Part shown: positions 23,605 through 31,867 of the stretch, one piece after another
Layout: every line of letters starts with the position of its first letter
How positions within the stretch are numbered: position 1 is the stretch's first letter
Assembly (NCBI RefSeq): GCF_004341625.1
Contig: NZ_SLZG01000038.1
Coordinates: forward strand, 1 to 32,880
Direction of reading: 5' to 3'
DNA length: 32,880 nucleotides
From: Rhizobium sp. BK376
Lineage (GTDB): Bacteria; Pseudomonadota; Alphaproteobacteria; Rhizobiales; Rhizobiaceae
The notes under the pieces: model-generated
Seen by the model: the letters and a program-made list of their open reading frames with translations, nothing else
Databases searched by the model: none
What the model was told of the DNA's origin: nothing
Program-made: the position numbers and the translations under genes

Positions 23605-24041
23605 AGAAACCACAAAGCGTCCCAAACATTGTGGGCGTCCGATTTTGGTGACTTGCGTGGTCGGAAGGGATCAGGGGCCACGATGTGGCTTGCGCCACGG
23701 TGGGAGTACGATCGTCGGATCGACAAAGGGCTGGTTCTGTCAAAGATTATTCCTCCAGCGCCTTCTCGAACTCGCCTCGGTCTGGGCGCTGCCCGCAGCG
23801 CAGACCTCAACGCCAGTTAGTCCGTGAGACCCCAATCTTGCAACCGCGTAAATTCCTTAGACGTCGGCCGAGCTATCATGGCGCAAAAACAGGGTCTGAG
23901 GCAGTAAAAAGCGATTTCCCTGCACCTGCTGCCATAGAAACGATAACCCACCGTCATGGCAAATTGGGGGATAAGTGTTAGCCCACCTCGGAGCCGCCGG
24001 CGAGGCGGCTACGACAATTGCGGTCGTGTCGGCGATCACAA
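23605..24041. other. Non-coding stretch
   Basis: Several overlapping frames on both strands are open, but none has a ribosome site or a product that I recognise. I see no repeat or hairpin of note. Confidence 0.35.
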
Positions 24042-24492
24042 ATGGGGTTTTGGATGGTATTGCTTCTTTCCGCTCTCGCCGGCGTCATCGGCGGGGTCGC
24101 TATCGCGGGCGTGGGAATGATTTACAGCGCGGTCACCGGAGGTGGATTCTGGACTCTGCCCCCATAGTATCGGAGGGATTGTGATGGGAGCCGAAGCGGG
24201 AGACACCCGCAAACTCGGGATGGTAACCCTGGTCGGCGTTTGCTTTCACATGGTGCTGTCGGCGGCATATGGCCTGGCGACCGTACTACTCGCTCGGCGG
24301 TTGGACATCGGATTCGTCTATGCGGGCATAGCGGTCGGTGTTTTTTTCTGGCTCTTCAATCATTTCCTGATCGGCCGCGCAACGGAGGGTGCCCGCAAGC
24401 ACGTCCGGTTCAATCCCGTCTGGCTCGCGTTCCTCTTGCATGTGCTGTATGGGGCAGTCACCGGTCTCGTGGTCATTCCACTTCTGGGGTAA
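24042..24492 (+). pseudogene. Small four-helix membrane protein gene, split by a frameshift in a C-run
   Basis: The first part (24042-24167) encodes MGFWMVLLLSALAGVIGGVA and a second hydrophobic stretch ending GGGFWTLPP, then TAG. The second part, in the next frame, continues with PHSIGGIVMGAEAGDTRKLG, three hydrophobic helices and GAVTGLVVIPLLG. Joining them by one fewer C in the run CCCCC at 24159-24163 restores a single protein of about 149 residues, like a known family of uncharacterised inner-membrane proteins with the 'GGGFW.LPN.IGGIVLGP.AG' pattern. An alternative is that the second part starts anew at ATG 24184, which has GGAGGGA 7 bp upstream (102 residues). A sequencing error is also possible. 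Confidence 0.6.
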
Positions 24493-24697
24493 CGGCGACA
24501 ACAACATGGGCCCTTGCGGGCCGTTTGCCCTCAAGAAATCGGTCAACGCTGAAATACGGACTGGGCAAATGAACAAGCGCGTAACGCCACTCCTCAAGGT
24601 CGACACTTTGAGCGCCAGATCGCAGCGGGCCCGCAACCGCGACCGGGGCAGCGTGTTCGACAATAATGCGGACTTGTCTCCTCAGTCAGGCCTCCCA
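24493..24697. other. Short stretch without a supported gene
   Basis: An ATG at 24569 is in frame with the FCD remnant below but codes for a basic, low-complexity leader without a winged helix. Nothing else is seen. Confidence 0.3.
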
Positions 24698-25003
24698 GAA
24701 ATTAGGATACAAACCGCTACGTCAATCATTGAGACATTAGAGCTCAGAACCGCGATCGAGGCGGAGGCCGCCGCGCTTGCGGCCGCGCGGAGATCGCCGG
24801 CGCAGGAAGCTCAGATGATCGACGACTTCGAGGCGTTCCGCATCCTGGCCCAGCGAGCCGAACCGACATCAAACGCCGACTTCGCCTTTCACATCGCTGT
24901 CGCTCGTGGAGCGAATAATACCTGCCTGGCCAGGTACTTGGAATTGATGGGACCGCCATTGATACCTCGGAGCGCTGTTTGGGATTCGGATACCTTGAGA
25001 TGA
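24698..25003 (+). pseudogene. FCD-domain remnant of a GntR-family regulator
   Basis: The frame reads SIIETLELRTAIEAEAAALA, then a helix pair, ADFAFHIAVARGANN and LMGPPLIPRSAVWDSD before a stop. This matches the first half of an FCD ligand domain, with the DxxFH metal-binding segment intact. The DNA-binding winged helix that should precede it is absent, and the two later metal-binding histidines are missing after the stop at 25001. So both ends were lost. It is not related closely to the GntR protein at 16832. Confidence 0.6.
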
Positions 25004-25266
25004 CGGGTACCGAGGGACGGCTCCGAACCCAAGGCAAAAAGTACGAGTGCCATCTGAGCGTCTTCGCCGCAAAGGGATCCAGGACCGGACTGTCGCCTCA
25101 TACTGCCTGCCTCTTTGTAGGCCATACGGCATGGGGTCGCTTTTTTTCTGTCCGTCATGTTTGTAGAGTAGAAATTCGGACCCGCGGTCCTAATTGGAAT
25201 TTCGTACCGCGCGTTCGCCGCCTGGGCAAGTACTGTGTCGAACATCTTCTAACACGCGGGGTTTAA
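25004..25266. other. Promoter-bearing gap before the second ABC operon
   Basis: No gene is supported. It should contain the promoter of the binding-protein gene, but I could not select a convincing -35/-10 pair. Confidence 0.3.
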
Positions 25267-26151
25267 ATGGATTTCTCGAAATCAATCATTGGGGCTTTGG
25301 CACTGGCAACGGCGCTCGTGGCATCAGGCGCGACATTCGCGGCCGACACTGTAAAAATCGGCAGCAAGAATTTCACGGAGCAATTCGTGGTCGCCGAGAT
25401 CTATGCACAAGCTCTTGAGAAAGCGGGTGTCAAGGTTGAGCGGCATCTGAACCTCGGAGCAACGCTCGTGGCCCACACAGCGCTAACCAATGGCGACATC
25501 GATCTCTACCCGGAGTACACCGGGACGGCACTGGCATCGGTCGTAAAGGGCGACCTTTCCGGTTCCGCAGACAAGATCTATTCCGACGTAAAGGAATACT
25601 ACGAGAAGAACCTGAAGCTCACGCTGCTCGAGCCGACGAAAATCAACAACGGCTATGCCATCATCACGCTTCCGGAGACCGCTGCGAAGTATCATCTGAA
25701 GACGCTGACCGATCTCGGTCCCGCGTCGAAGGATTTGACATTCGGCGCCGAAGGTGGCTTCGGCGACCGCAAGGACGGCCTGCCTGGAATGAAGCAGACA
25801 TACGGCATTCAGTTCAAGGAATTCAAGATCTTTGCCAAGCTAGGTATCCGGTACAGCGCGTTGACCAGCAAGGACCTCGACGTCTCCTACGGCTTTGCGA
25901 CGGACTGGCAGATTTCGGACAGCAAGCTGGTCGTGCTCGAAGACGATAAGCATCTCTTTCCTCCATACTATCTGGTCCCGGTCGTCCGCCAGGACGCACT
26001 TGCGAAGCACCCGAAGATCGCGGAGGTTCTTAACAAAATCAGCCCGTTGCTGAACAACGAGAACATGCGCGAGATGAACGCGAAGGTCGACAGGGACAAA
26101 GAAGAGCCAGCCGATGTTGCCGCCGAGTTCCTGAAGGAAAAAAATCTGTAA
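25267..26151 (+). CDS. Betaine/choline-type ABC substrate-binding protein (ProX/OsmF/OpuBC-like)
   Basis: A 294-residue periplasmic binding protein with a Sec signal peptide (hydrophobic to about ATFAAD, residue 27). The start of the mature protein, VKIGSKNFTEQFVVAEIYAQ, and the later IDLYPEYTGTA are hallmarks of the OpuAC/OsmF group, in which the aromatic box binds quaternary amines. Further aromatic and acidic residues are in FPPYYLVPVVRQD. In this group some members bind choline or betaine and others unrelated amino acids. The following genes are two permeases, an ATPase and two flavin monooxygenases, so the ligand may be a nutrient. A GC-rich hairpin follows the stop. Confidence 0.9.
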   Translation: MDFSKSIIGALALATALVASGATFAADTVKIGSKNFTEQFVVAEIYAQALEKAGVKVERHLNLGATLVAHTALTNGDIDLYPEYTGTALASVVKGDLSGSADKIYSDVKEYYEKNLKLTLLEPTKINNGYAIITLPETAAKYHLKTLTDLGPASKDLTFGAEGGFGDRKDGLPGMKQTYGIQFKEFKIFAKLGIRYSALTSKDLDVSYGFATDWQISDSKLVVLEDDKHLFPPYYLVPVVRQDALAKHPKIAEVLNKISPLLNNENMREMNAKVDRDKEEPADVAAEFLKEKNL

Positions 26152-26169
26152 GTGACGTTTCGATAATAA

Positions 26170-26191
26170 CGCCCGCCAAAATCGGCGGGCG
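26170..26191 (+). terminator. Intercistronic hairpin after the binding-protein gene
   Basis: CGCCCGCC (26170-26177) and GGCGGGCG (26184-26191) form an 8-bp stem with a 6-base loop, 18 bp after the stop. A weak ATTTT lies 8 bp further. It likely stabilises the upstream mRNA or causes partial termination, giving more binding protein than permease. Confidence 0.65.
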
Positions 26192-26224
26192 CTCAACCAT
26201 TTTGCAGGATCGAAAGCCAAATCT

Positions 26225-26842
26225 TTGAAGTGGGCTCCCCGGCACATACCGGAAATATTGCTTGCGCTGTGGCAGCACCTGCTACTTTCCGTATCGGCTG
26301 TATTGATCGGCCTGGCGATCGCGTTGGTCTTGGGCGTCGTATGCGCACGTCGGCCGAAGCTATATGCGGCCGCATTAACCGTCACGAACGTCATATTCGT
26401 CATCCCAAGCCTCGCGCTATTTGCGCTTCTCATTCCATTCGTCGGTCTCGGGTTCAAGCCAGCACTGATCGGGCTTTCGTCCTACAGCCTTCTGATCCTC
26501 CTTCGAAATGTCGTCACCGGTCTCCGCGGAGTGTCGCCGGACGTCCTGGACGCCGCGAACGGCATGGGGTTCGGGCCCTGGAAGCGTTTGTGGCGGATCG
26601 AACTACCGCTGGCGATGCCCCTCATCATTTCCGGCCTCCGCATTGCCTTGGTGACCGTCGTCGGAATCGCCACCGTGGCCGCCTTTATCGACGGCGGCGG
26701 ACTGGGAACCATTATCTTGATCGGCATCGACCAGCAGTATCCGGAAAAGATCTGGGTCGGCGGCATTCTCACGGCGCTTCTGGCGTTCTCGTTCGATTTC
26801 TTCTTCGTGAGGATCGAGCACATCTTCGCCAAATGGCAGTGA
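26225..26842 (+). CDS. Betaine-type ABC transporter permease (OpuCB-like), first
   Basis: A 205-residue permease with five to six hydrophobic helices (QHLLLSVSAVLIGLAIALVL at the start). The docking loop is DAANGMGFGPWKRLWRIELP (about residues 107-126) and AAFIDGGGLGTIIL is typical of OpuC/ProW relatives. The start is taken as TTG 26225, since no ATG is available before the first helix; AGGATCG about 15 bp upstream is a weak ribosome site. The gap to the next gene is 10 bp. It forms the membrane channel with the second permease. Confidence 0.85.
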   Translation: MKWAPRHIPEILLALWQHLLLSVSAVLIGLAIALVLGVVCARRPKLYAAALTVTNVIFVIPSLALFALLIPFVGLGFKPALIGLSSYSLLILLRNVVTGLRGVSPDVLDAANGMGFGPWKRLWRIELPLAMPLIISGLRIALVTVVGIATVAAFIDGGGLGTIILIGIDQQYPEKIWVGGILTALLAFSFDFFFVRIEHIFAKWQ

Positions 26843-26852
26843 GGATCAGGAC

Positions 26853-27491
26853 ATGGTCATCACCGCACTCGTCTGGATTTCGGAACATCAAGACCAGTTC
26901 CTTCGCGCTCTCGGGCAGCATCTGGTGATGTCAGGCCTGTCGCTGGTAATGGCAATGCTGATCGCGCTCCCCTTGGCCCTTCTGCTCGTCACCTATGAGC
27001 GGTCAGCCTTCGCGGTCATAAATGTCGTCAATGCTCTAAGGACGATCCCGAGTCTCGCCATCCTCGCGGTCATGATGCCGCTTCTGGGCATCGGCCTGGG
27101 GCCCTCCATCGTCGCCTTGATCATTCTGGCGTTGCCGCCGATCCTCCTCAACGCCTTCGTCGGTCTGCGCGATGCGGATCCCGATTCTGTTGAAGCGGCC
27201 ACCGGCATGGGCATGAGCCGCCGCCAGGTGCTGAGAAAGGTTCGTATTCCCCTGGCCGCGCCGGCAATCTTTGCAGGCATCCGAACCGCAGCTGTCCAAG
27301 TGATCGCAGGGGCGACGCTGGCCCCGTTTATCGGCGGCGGCGGTCTCGGTGATTTCATCGCCACCGGCATTGGCATCATGGATATGTCGCGCCTTCTCGT
27401 CGGTGCTGTGCCCATTGCTCTCCTGGCTTTGGGCACGGAATGCGTCTTCGCCCTGGCTCAACGTCACTATTTCCCGGAAAATGCGCAATGA
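26853..27491 (+). CDS. Betaine-type ABC transporter permease (OpuCD-like), second
   Basis: A 212-residue permease similar to the one before. The first helix is SGLSLVMAMLIALPLALLLV, the docking loop VEAATGMGMSRRQVLRKVRI, and the conserved GATLAPFIGGGGLGDFIATG segment follows. Both permeases are about equally long, as in OpuC-type transporters that use two different permeases. GAGGATC upstream of the ATG is a fair ribosome site. It overlaps the ATPase start by four bases. Confidence 0.88.
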   Translation: MVITALVWISEHQDQFLRALGQHLVMSGLSLVMAMLIALPLALLLVTYERSAFAVINVVNALRTIPSLAILAVMMPLLGIGLGPSIVALIILALPPILLNAFVGLRDADPDSVEAATGMGMSRRQVLRKVRIPLAAPAIFAGIRTAAVQVIAGATLAPFIGGGGLGDFIATGIGIMDMSRLLVGAVPIALLALGTECVFALAQRHYFPENAQ

Positions 27492-28423
27492 TCAGATTGG
27501 AAGACGTCACGAAGCAGTATTCGTCCGGAGGCCCCGCGTCGGTCGACCGACTGTCGCTCGAGGTCAAAGAGGGCGAGACCGTGGCGCTCATAGGCCCATC
27601 TGGCTGCGGCAAGACGACGACAATGAGGATGATCAACCGTCTGATCGAGCCGACGTCCGGCAGGATATTCCTGGCAGGTGAGGATGTTACGAACGCAGAT
27701 CCTGTCATGCTGCGCCGGACGATCGGTTATGTCATCCAGAACGTGGGATTGTTTCCCCACATGACGGTGGCTGAGAACATTGCGGCGGTTCCGAGTTTGC
27801 TCAGCTGGAGCAAGGCAAAGACAGATGAGGCGATCGAGAGAATGCTCGACCTCGTAGGCCTGAATGATAAGGGTATCCGTGAGCGCTATCCTCGCCAGCT
27901 TTCCGGCGGCCAGCGTCAGCGCATCGGGGTGGCTCGCGCCTTGGCAGCTGATCCGCCAGTGTTGCTGCTGGACGAGCCGTTCGGAGCAATCGACCCGATC
28001 GCCCGAACAAGGCTTCAGGACGAGTTTCGCCTTATCTTGAACCGCGTTCGAAAGACGGTGGTGCTGGTGACACACGATCTGGACGAGGCAATCAAGCTCG
28101 GAGATCGCGTTGCACTCATGCGTGAAGGGCGGATCGTGCAATTCGACACGCCGGATACCATTCTCTCCAAGCCAGCTGACGACTTTGTCGCCAACTTCGT
28201 CGGCCTCGACAGGGCCATAAAGCGGCTGAGCCTCTTCACAGTGGCTGACGCGATGGATGCCGAAGTCGCCAATGCCACGGGACATCTGTCAGTTACCAAG
28301 ACGGCGAACTTGCGCGACGCGCTCTCGCTGATGGTTTCGGCGAACACGGATGTGCTTCTGGTTGAAGACGATGAAGGCCGCCCGATAGGACGATTGGCCC
28401 GCGACGCGGTGTTTTCAGTATGA
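27488..28423 (+). CDS. Betaine-type ABC transporter ATPase with C-terminal CBS-like region (OpuCA/ProV-like)
   Basis: A 311-residue ATPase. Walker A is GPSGCGKTTT, the Q-loop is in IGYVIQNVGLFPHMTVAENI, signature LSGGQRQRIGVARAL, Walker B LLLDEPFGAIDP and H-loop VLVTHDLDEA, all canonical. The last 70 residues (VADAMDAEVANATGHLSVTK, then LRDALSLMVSANTDVLLVED and GRLARDAVF) look like one CBS repeat; in OpuA-type transporters tandem CBS domains sense ionic strength. Only one is clear here, so osmotic gating may be lost. ATGA overlap with the second permease; 10 bp before the next gene. Confidence 0.9.
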   Translation: MIRLEDVTKQYSSGGPASVDRLSLEVKEGETVALIGPSGCGKTTTMRMINRLIEPTSGRIFLAGEDVTNADPVMLRRTIGYVIQNVGLFPHMTVAENIAAVPSLLSWSKAKTDEAIERMLDLVGLNDKGIRERYPRQLSGGQRQRIGVARALAADPPVLLLDEPFGAIDPIARTRLQDEFRLILNRVRKTVVLVTHDLDEAIKLGDRVALMREGRIVQFDTPDTILSKPADDFVANFVGLDRAIKRLSLFTVADAMDAEVANATGHLSVTKTANLRDALSLMVSANTDVLLVEDDEGRPIGRLARDAVFSV

Positions 28424-28433
28424 GGATGGTGGA

Positions 28434-29504
28434 ATGACGAAGTCCAAGTTGCACTGGGGATATGCGCTATCGCCTTTCGGCTTCTCTGAAAGTGCCTGGC
28501 GCGATGGGCAAACGTCAGACTTGGGATTCGATGCCCTTCTGCGCCAGGTGGACAAGGCAAGACATGCAGGGTTCGATTTCGTGGCGCTGTTCGACCGCTT
28601 GGGTAAGCGGCCTGCCGAAACGATCGTCTCGGGAAATACCACCTTCGAGCCGACGACACTGCTTTCGGCACTCTCGTCTCGCGCTCGCGGTATTGGCTTT
28701 CTCGCTGCGGCATCGACGGCCCAGCATGAAGCCTACAATCTTGCTCGTCGTTTTGCCTCGCTTGACACCATCAATGGCGGACGGTCGGGTTGGATCGTCC
28801 TCGACGATAGCACCAACGGAGAACGCGACCTCGAATATGTCGATGTCGTCAAAGGCCTCTGGGGTAGCTGGGATGCTGACGCCTTCATCTACGACAAGGA
28901 AAACGGTCGCTTCTTCGACCCAGCAAAAATGCACGTCCTCAACCACAAGGGGCCGCATCTTTCGGTGCGTGGTCCTTTGAACGTGAACCGCTCGCCTCAA
29001 GATACGCCAGTCGTTGCGGCGCTGTTTCATTATGGATATCCAGCGCTTGCTGCGCGGCACGCTGATGTCGTCATTCTGCGATCGACATCCGTCGATGCCG
29101 CCAGACGCGAAGCGGAGACGGTATGGCGATCGGTTGCGGAGGCAGGCCGCAACCGGGCGGGCGTCCGGTTGATACTCAGTATCGTGCCGTCTATGGCGAC
29201 AGCAAAGGCGCCGCCCGGCGGGAGTGATGCCACGGCGCCCGGTGGTTTGGATGGCTTGCCGCTGGGCGACCTGGGCGGGGACATCGCCGCTGCCCTTGGG
29301 GGCTTGGCATCGGAAGCCGATCTCGATGGATACCTCCTCGTACCTCCAAGCCTGCAGGCAGTCGAAGGGTTCATCTCCACGACAGCTCCGAAACTAACGG
29401 GTTTAGGGCTTGGTACTCGTTCCGCCTCCCTTGGGACATTGCGTTCGACACTGGGGCTCGAACTCACTGCGACAATATCGAAGCAGGCAGGAGAGACGAA
29501 ATGA
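28434..29504 (+). CDS. Luciferase-like FMN-dependent monooxygenase, divergent
   Basis: A 356-residue flavin monooxygenase-like protein, shorter than the 430-450 residues usual for NtaA/SnaA/DszA types. It keeps the LSALSSRARGIGFLAAASTA and ARRFASLDTINGGRSGW segments of the fold. Where typical members have GWN.VTS it reads GWIVLDDS, and the residues around 257-290 are an unusual Gly/Pro-rich stretch (APPGGSDATAPGGLDGLPLG). Part of the N-terminal half of the C-terminal flavin-phosphate region may be altered. It might act as a partner or modified paralog of the next enzyme. The stop overlaps the next start by four bases. Confidence 0.82.
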   Translation: MTKSKLHWGYALSPFGFSESAWRDGQTSDLGFDALLRQVDKARHAGFDFVALFDRLGKRPAETIVSGNTTFEPTTLLSALSSRARGIGFLAAASTAQHEAYNLARRFASLDTINGGRSGWIVLDDSTNGERDLEYVDVVKGLWGSWDADAFIYDKENGRFFDPAKMHVLNHKGPHLSVRGPLNVNRSPQDTPVVAALFHYGYPALAARHADVVILRSTSVDAARREAETVWRSVAEAGRNRAGVRLILSIVPSMATAKAPPGGSDATAPGGLDGLPLGDLGGDIAAALGGLASEADLDGYLLVPPSLQAVEGFISTTAPKLTGLGLGTRSASLGTLRSTLGLELTATISKQAGETK

Positions 29505-30850
29505 CGAATGACCGCAAGATGAGACTGGGCGCGTTCCTCATGGCCGGCGGCCACCACATCGCATCCTGGCGGCATCCGGATGCTCACGCGAACGCGGGAG
29601 TGGACATAGACCATTTCATCGACCTTGCCCGAATTGCGGAGCGTGGGAAATTCGACATGGTCTTCGTCGAAGACGCCGCGGCTATCCGGGAACGCAATCC
29701 AGAGATGGCAAGCCAGGCCGCGCGCTCGACCGCCTTCGAACCCCTAAGCTTGCTTGCGGCTCTTGCCGTTCACACGACAAACATCGGGCTCGTGGCAACG
29801 GCGTCGACGACCTACAACGATCCTTATCAGCTGGCGCGCACCTTTGCCTCGATCGATCTTTTGAGCGGGGGAAGGGCAGGGTGGAACCTCGTGACATCGG
29901 CGAGTGAACTGGAGGCGGAGAACTTCGCAAGCAGCGGTCTGCGACGACATTCCGAACGCTATGAACGCGCCGAAGAGTTCGCCGATGCCGCACTCGCGCT
30001 CTGGGAAGCGGTCGACGACGGTGCTTTTGTTCCTGCGGACGGTTCGGGCTTTGTAGATCCAACAAGGCTCCATCCCGTCGCGTACCGAGGGAAGCATTTC
30101 AATGTGGACGGTATCCTGGAAATGCCAAGGTCGCCCCAGGGCCGACCGATAATGGTTCAGGCAGGAGCCTCGGATGTCGGCAAGGAGCTGGCGGCCAGGA
30201 CGGCAGATGTCGTGTTTGCCGCGTCACAGACGTTGGGTGAGGCCAAGGCCTACTACGATGACGTCAAACAGAGACTTGCAAGATACGGCCGCAGGCCCGA
30301 CGACATGAAGATCCTACCCGGCATCTCCCCGATCGTCGGCTCTACTGAAGCCGAGGCGAAGGCCAAGTACAACGAGCTACAGGAGCTTATTCCCGACGCG
30401 GTTGGCGTGGCATTGCTTGCAAGCTATCTCAGCATTCAGGACCTGTCGGGTTATCCACTGGACGGTCCGCTCCCGGAGCTCCCGGAAACCCAGGCGATGC
30501 AAAGCAGACAGCAGCTGATCGTCGACCTCGCAAAACGTGAAAACCTATCCATTCGGGAGGTCGCGCGTAATTTCGCGGGGGCAAGGGGGCATTGGCAGGT
30601 CGCGGGGACGCCCTCACAGATTGCCGACGCCATGGAAGAACGGTTCCGCGCTGGCGCGGCTGATGGGTTCAACATCATGGCTCCTTTGTTTCCCAGTGGT
30701 CTCGGAGATTTTGTTGATCACGTGGTACCGGAGCTGCGACGTCGTGGGCTCTTCCGCGAGGAATATGCGGGCAGGACATTGCGAGAGAACCTCGGTGTGC
30801 AGTCAATGGCCCGCCAACGGGCAACCGTCCCCTCAAACAGGTTTCCCTGA
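29501..30850 (+). CDS. NtaA/SnaA/DszA-family FMN-dependent monooxygenase
   Basis: A 449-residue class C flavin monooxygenase of the luciferase-like superfamily. It shows GGHHIASWRHPDAHANAGVD, HFIDLARIAERGKFDMVFVE, the LLSGGRAGWNLVTSAS core (about residues 122-137), RSPQGRPIMVQAGASDVGKE and the C-terminal DGFNIMAPLFPSGLGDFVDHV segment, here quoted as FNIMAPLFPSGLGDFVD. Such enzymes use FMNH2 from a separate reductase to oxidise C-N or C-S compounds such as nitrilotriacetate, EDTA, or dimethyl sulfide-type molecules. No flavin reductase gene is in the operon. Its link to a betaine-type importer suggests breakdown of an imported amine or sulfur compound. Confidence 0.9.
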   Translation: MTNDRKMRLGAFLMAGGHHIASWRHPDAHANAGVDIDHFIDLARIAERGKFDMVFVEDAAAIRERNPEMASQAARSTAFEPLSLLAALAVHTTNIGLVATASTTYNDPYQLARTFASIDLLSGGRAGWNLVTSASELEAENFASSGLRRHSERYERAEEFADAALALWEAVDDGAFVPADGSGFVDPTRLHPVAYRGKHFNVDGILEMPRSPQGRPIMVQAGASDVGKELAARTADVVFAASQTLGEAKAYYDDVKQRLARYGRRPDDMKILPGISPIVGSTEAEAKAKYNELQELIPDAVGVALLASYLSIQDLSGYPLDGPLPELPETQAMQSRQQLIVDLAKRENLSIREVARNFAGARGHWQVAGTPSQIADAMEERFRAGAADGFNIMAPLFPSGLGDFVDHVVPELRRRGLFREEYAGRTLRENLGVQSMARQRATVPSNRFP

Positions 30851-31187
30851 GCAATATGGGGACCGAGACCTATCTTGACCCACCGCCACGATAATTTATC
30901 AAAAGGCTTATCCCCTTCGTACAGGTGCTAACCACATTTGGCGTTCACGCATGATGTGTCTCCCCTGCTCGGATATACGGGCGGGATGAGCGAAAGCCTG
31001 TTTCCAACTCGTTTGGCGGAGGACCGTCCGCCATGGCTGGAGAAACGAGCGCAACACGCGGCGATACATTCATCCGCCAAGCCGTATCCCCGCATAATGC
31101 ACAAAAGGCTTCTTGCGACATGTTCCGATTGGTTCGCCCATTACGGAGCAAGGCACGGGAAACAGGTCAAAGCAGAACTTGTAGGAT
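30851..31187. other. Non-coding gap between the monooxygenase operon and the toxin-antitoxin pair
   Basis: Open frames on both strands (from 30938 on plus and 31151 on minus) lack ribosome sites and known likeness. No terminator hairpin of high quality was seen after the operon. Confidence 0.35.
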
Positions 31188-31550
31188 TTACAGCTTGAAG
31201 GTGCTGGAAGAGTCGTCATAAGACTCGTCCACGTCGCTGTCTTCTTCGAGTTCTTCCTCGACGTTCGGCGTTAGCTGACGCATTCGACCATGGCGTACTG
31301 CGATGATGTTCACATCACCATCTTCACGCATGTAGTCGAATAGATAGGCGTCGACAACAAGCGTGAGCCCGCCATCGATTTGAAGTCCGTGCGTTACGTT
31401 CCCCGCATCGGCAAAGGTCTTCAACACGTCCTTCGCGCGTCTGACAGTATCTGCGAAACCCTTAGCGGCATGCGGGTTGCGATGCCGAAGATAGGCAGCC
31501 TCACTCCTGACGAACTCGGCTGCGTCTTTTGAGACTTTCACTCGCGTCAT
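31188..31550 (-). CDS. ParE/RelE-superfamily toxin with acidic C-terminal tail
   Basis: A 120-residue toxin of a type II toxin-antitoxin pair. The fold starts with TRVKVSKDAAEFVRSEAAYL and has RHRNPHAAKGFADTVRRAKD and a central YLFDYMREDGDVNIIAVRHG segment; the late VRHGRMR is typical of ParE-like toxins. Unusual are the last 25 residues, rich in Glu, Asp and Ser (EEELEEDSDVDESYDDSSST), which most family members lack. The start ATG at 31550 overlaps the antitoxin stop by four bases, as usual for such operons. The target (gyrase or the ribosome) cannot be told from sequence. Confidence 0.8.
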   Translation of the reverse strand: MTRVKVSKDAAEFVRSEAAYLRHRNPHAAKGFADTVRRAKDVLKTFADAGNVTHGLQIDGGLTLVVDAYLFDYMREDGDVNIIAVRHGRMRQLTPNVEEELEEDSDVDESYDDSSSTFKL

Positions 31551-31807
31551 GCAGCCTGTCCGGCAACGATTTTGTCCACATCAGCGATGAGGTCGTCGAT
31601 GTCCTCGTACTCGCCTGCGGCGATCTGATCGCGTCCACGAACCGCCGCCAAGACGTCCGCTCCTTCGTTAAGGAGATATGTCTTCAGGGCGCGAACGATG
31701 ATGTAGCTTCTTGAACGGTCTGTTGCTTCAGCGATGGCCTCGATGCTTGCAACGATGTCCGACGGGACGCGGAGAGTTACAGATTCCGATCCGAGCGACT
31801 TGGTCAT
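31547..31807 (-). CDS. Ribbon-helix-helix antitoxin
   Basis: An 86-residue antitoxin. The ribbon-helix-helix DNA-binding domain is SVTLRVPSDIVASIEAIAEA and TDRSRSYIIVRALKTYLL (residues about 8-46). The acidic C-terminal half (EDIDDLIADVDKIVAGQAA) binds and neutralises the toxin. A strong ribosome site (GGAGAGG) lies seven bases before the ATG at 31807. It is the first gene of the pair and probably represses its own promoter (31839-31867). Confidence 0.85.
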   Translation of the reverse strand: MTKSLGSESVTLRVPSDIVASIEAIAEATDRSRSYIIVRALKTYLLNEGADVLAAVRGRDQIAAGEYEDIDDLIADVDKIVAGQAA

Positions 31808-31838
31808 AGCGCCTCTCCTATTTGGCAAACTGCAAGAC

Positions 31839-31867
31839 AATGTAAGACAAATCAATTGATGTGTCAA
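31839..31867 (-). promoter_or_regulatory. Promoter and operator of the toxin-antitoxin operon
   Basis: On the minus strand TTGACA (31862-31867) and TACATT (31839-31844) are 17 bp apart, a near-consensus promoter. The spacer contains the palindrome ATCAATTGAT (31851-31860), and TTGTCTTACATTGTCTTGC is a direct repeat of TTGTCTT over the -10. The arrangement suits binding by two RHH dimers. Confidence 0.7.

Noticed and set aside
30938..31198. 86-codon plus-strand frame after the monooxygenase genes
   Set aside because: No ribosome site, no recognisable motif, and an equally open frame lies opposite.
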